Below are positions 37,422-37,516 of a stretch of DNA of 37,516 bases, in pieces; position 1 is the stretch's first letter; every line of letters starts with the position of its first letter. A program made the translations under genes and the position numbers. Below the pieces are notes generated by a model, which saw only the letters and a list, made by a program, of their open reading frames with translations, made no database searches and was not told the origin of the DNA. The DNA comes from Paenibacillus sp. UNC499MF (GTDB lineage Bacteria > Bacillota > Bacilli > Paenibacillales > NBRC-103111), in assembly GCF_900107975.1 (NCBI RefSeq), contig NZ_FNVF01000013.1, positions 1 to 37,516 on the forward strand, in the 5' to 3' direction.

Positions 37422-37516
37422 CAGCCGTGAGGCGTCAGCCGTGAGGCGTCAGCCGTGAGGCGTCAGCCGTGAGGCGTCAGCCGTGAGGCGTCAGCCGTGA
37501 GGCGTCAGCCGTGAGG
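37422..37516. repeat. Tandem repeat, 14-bp unit, running off window
   Basis: CAGCCGTGAGGCGT is repeated exactly six times (37422-37505) and continues for 11 bases to the window end, at least 6.8 copies. It begins about 85 nt past the AraC gene stop. Fourteen is not a multiple of three, so it is probably non-coding. The bases 37337-37421 contain no gene beyond a 9-codon frame after GGGAGG. Confidence 0.95.

Overview
The window looks like a chromosomal segment of a Paenibacillus-type, endospore-forming Firmicute. Evidence: moderately high GC, strong purine-rich ribosome binding sites (AGGAGG type), sigma-A-like promoters, many intrinsic terminators, GTG/TTG starts, a CotF-like spore coat protein, a PdaA-like deacetylase, bacillithiol-linked FosB, DUF1450/YuzB, YkvA and BdbC. 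I see no rRNA, tRNA, CRISPR array, prophage or intact insertion sequence. Most of it is ordinary housekeeping and accessory gene content; no multi-gene defence or mobile system is visible.

Layout. 1-444: an edge inverted repeat and a GC-rich stretch without a gene. 445-9.2 kb: DUF92 membrane protein (-), acidic hypothetical protein (+), FAH-family hydrolase with CapA-like phosphatase (- operon), spore coat protein (-), MFS exporter (+), O-methyltransferase (-), YpsC/RlmL-type rRNA methyltransferase (+). 9.6-15 kb: two-helix small membrane protein (+), second MFS exporter with a palindrome at its promoter (-), M29-type aminopeptidase (-), double-GNAT acetyltransferase (-), TIGR01777 epimerase (+). 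15-19 kb: DUF1450 protein translationally coupled to a HesB/IscA-like protein whose cysteine ligands are replaced by His/Asp motifs (-), FosB (+), methionine aminopeptidase (+), AI-2E-family permease (+), signal peptidase I (+). 19.2-21.7 kb: a patch of very small or hypothetical proteins. 21.7-26.8 kb: wall enzymes (LysM-M14 endopeptidase, glutamate racemase, PdaA-like deacetylase, all -) and a YcdB/YcdC-domain protein (+).

26.8 kb to the end is a carbohydrate locus. Reading leftwards from an AraC-family regulator (+) and bdbC (-): a GH4 alpha-galactosidase (melA), a CUT1 ABC importer (lipoprotein plus two permeases, no ATPase), a sugar-phosphate-isomerase-like TIM barrel, a Gfo/Idh/MocA dehydrogenase and a membrane acyltransferase. 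A pair of 7-bp direct repeats exactly 21 bp apart lies directly upstream of the melA promoter, the geometry expected for an AraC-family activator, so the regulator probably drives melA. I infer import of an alpha-galactoside-like sugar followed by NAD-dependent redox chemistry; the substrate is not determined by the sequence.

The most interesting signals outside genes are the melA operator, a long interrupted palindrome at the second MFS promoter, inverted repeats at several small-gene promoters, three helically phased CTGCAG-containing repeats upstream of the dehydrogenase gene, and two short tandem repeat arrays (9-bp and 14-bp units), the latter running off the right edge.
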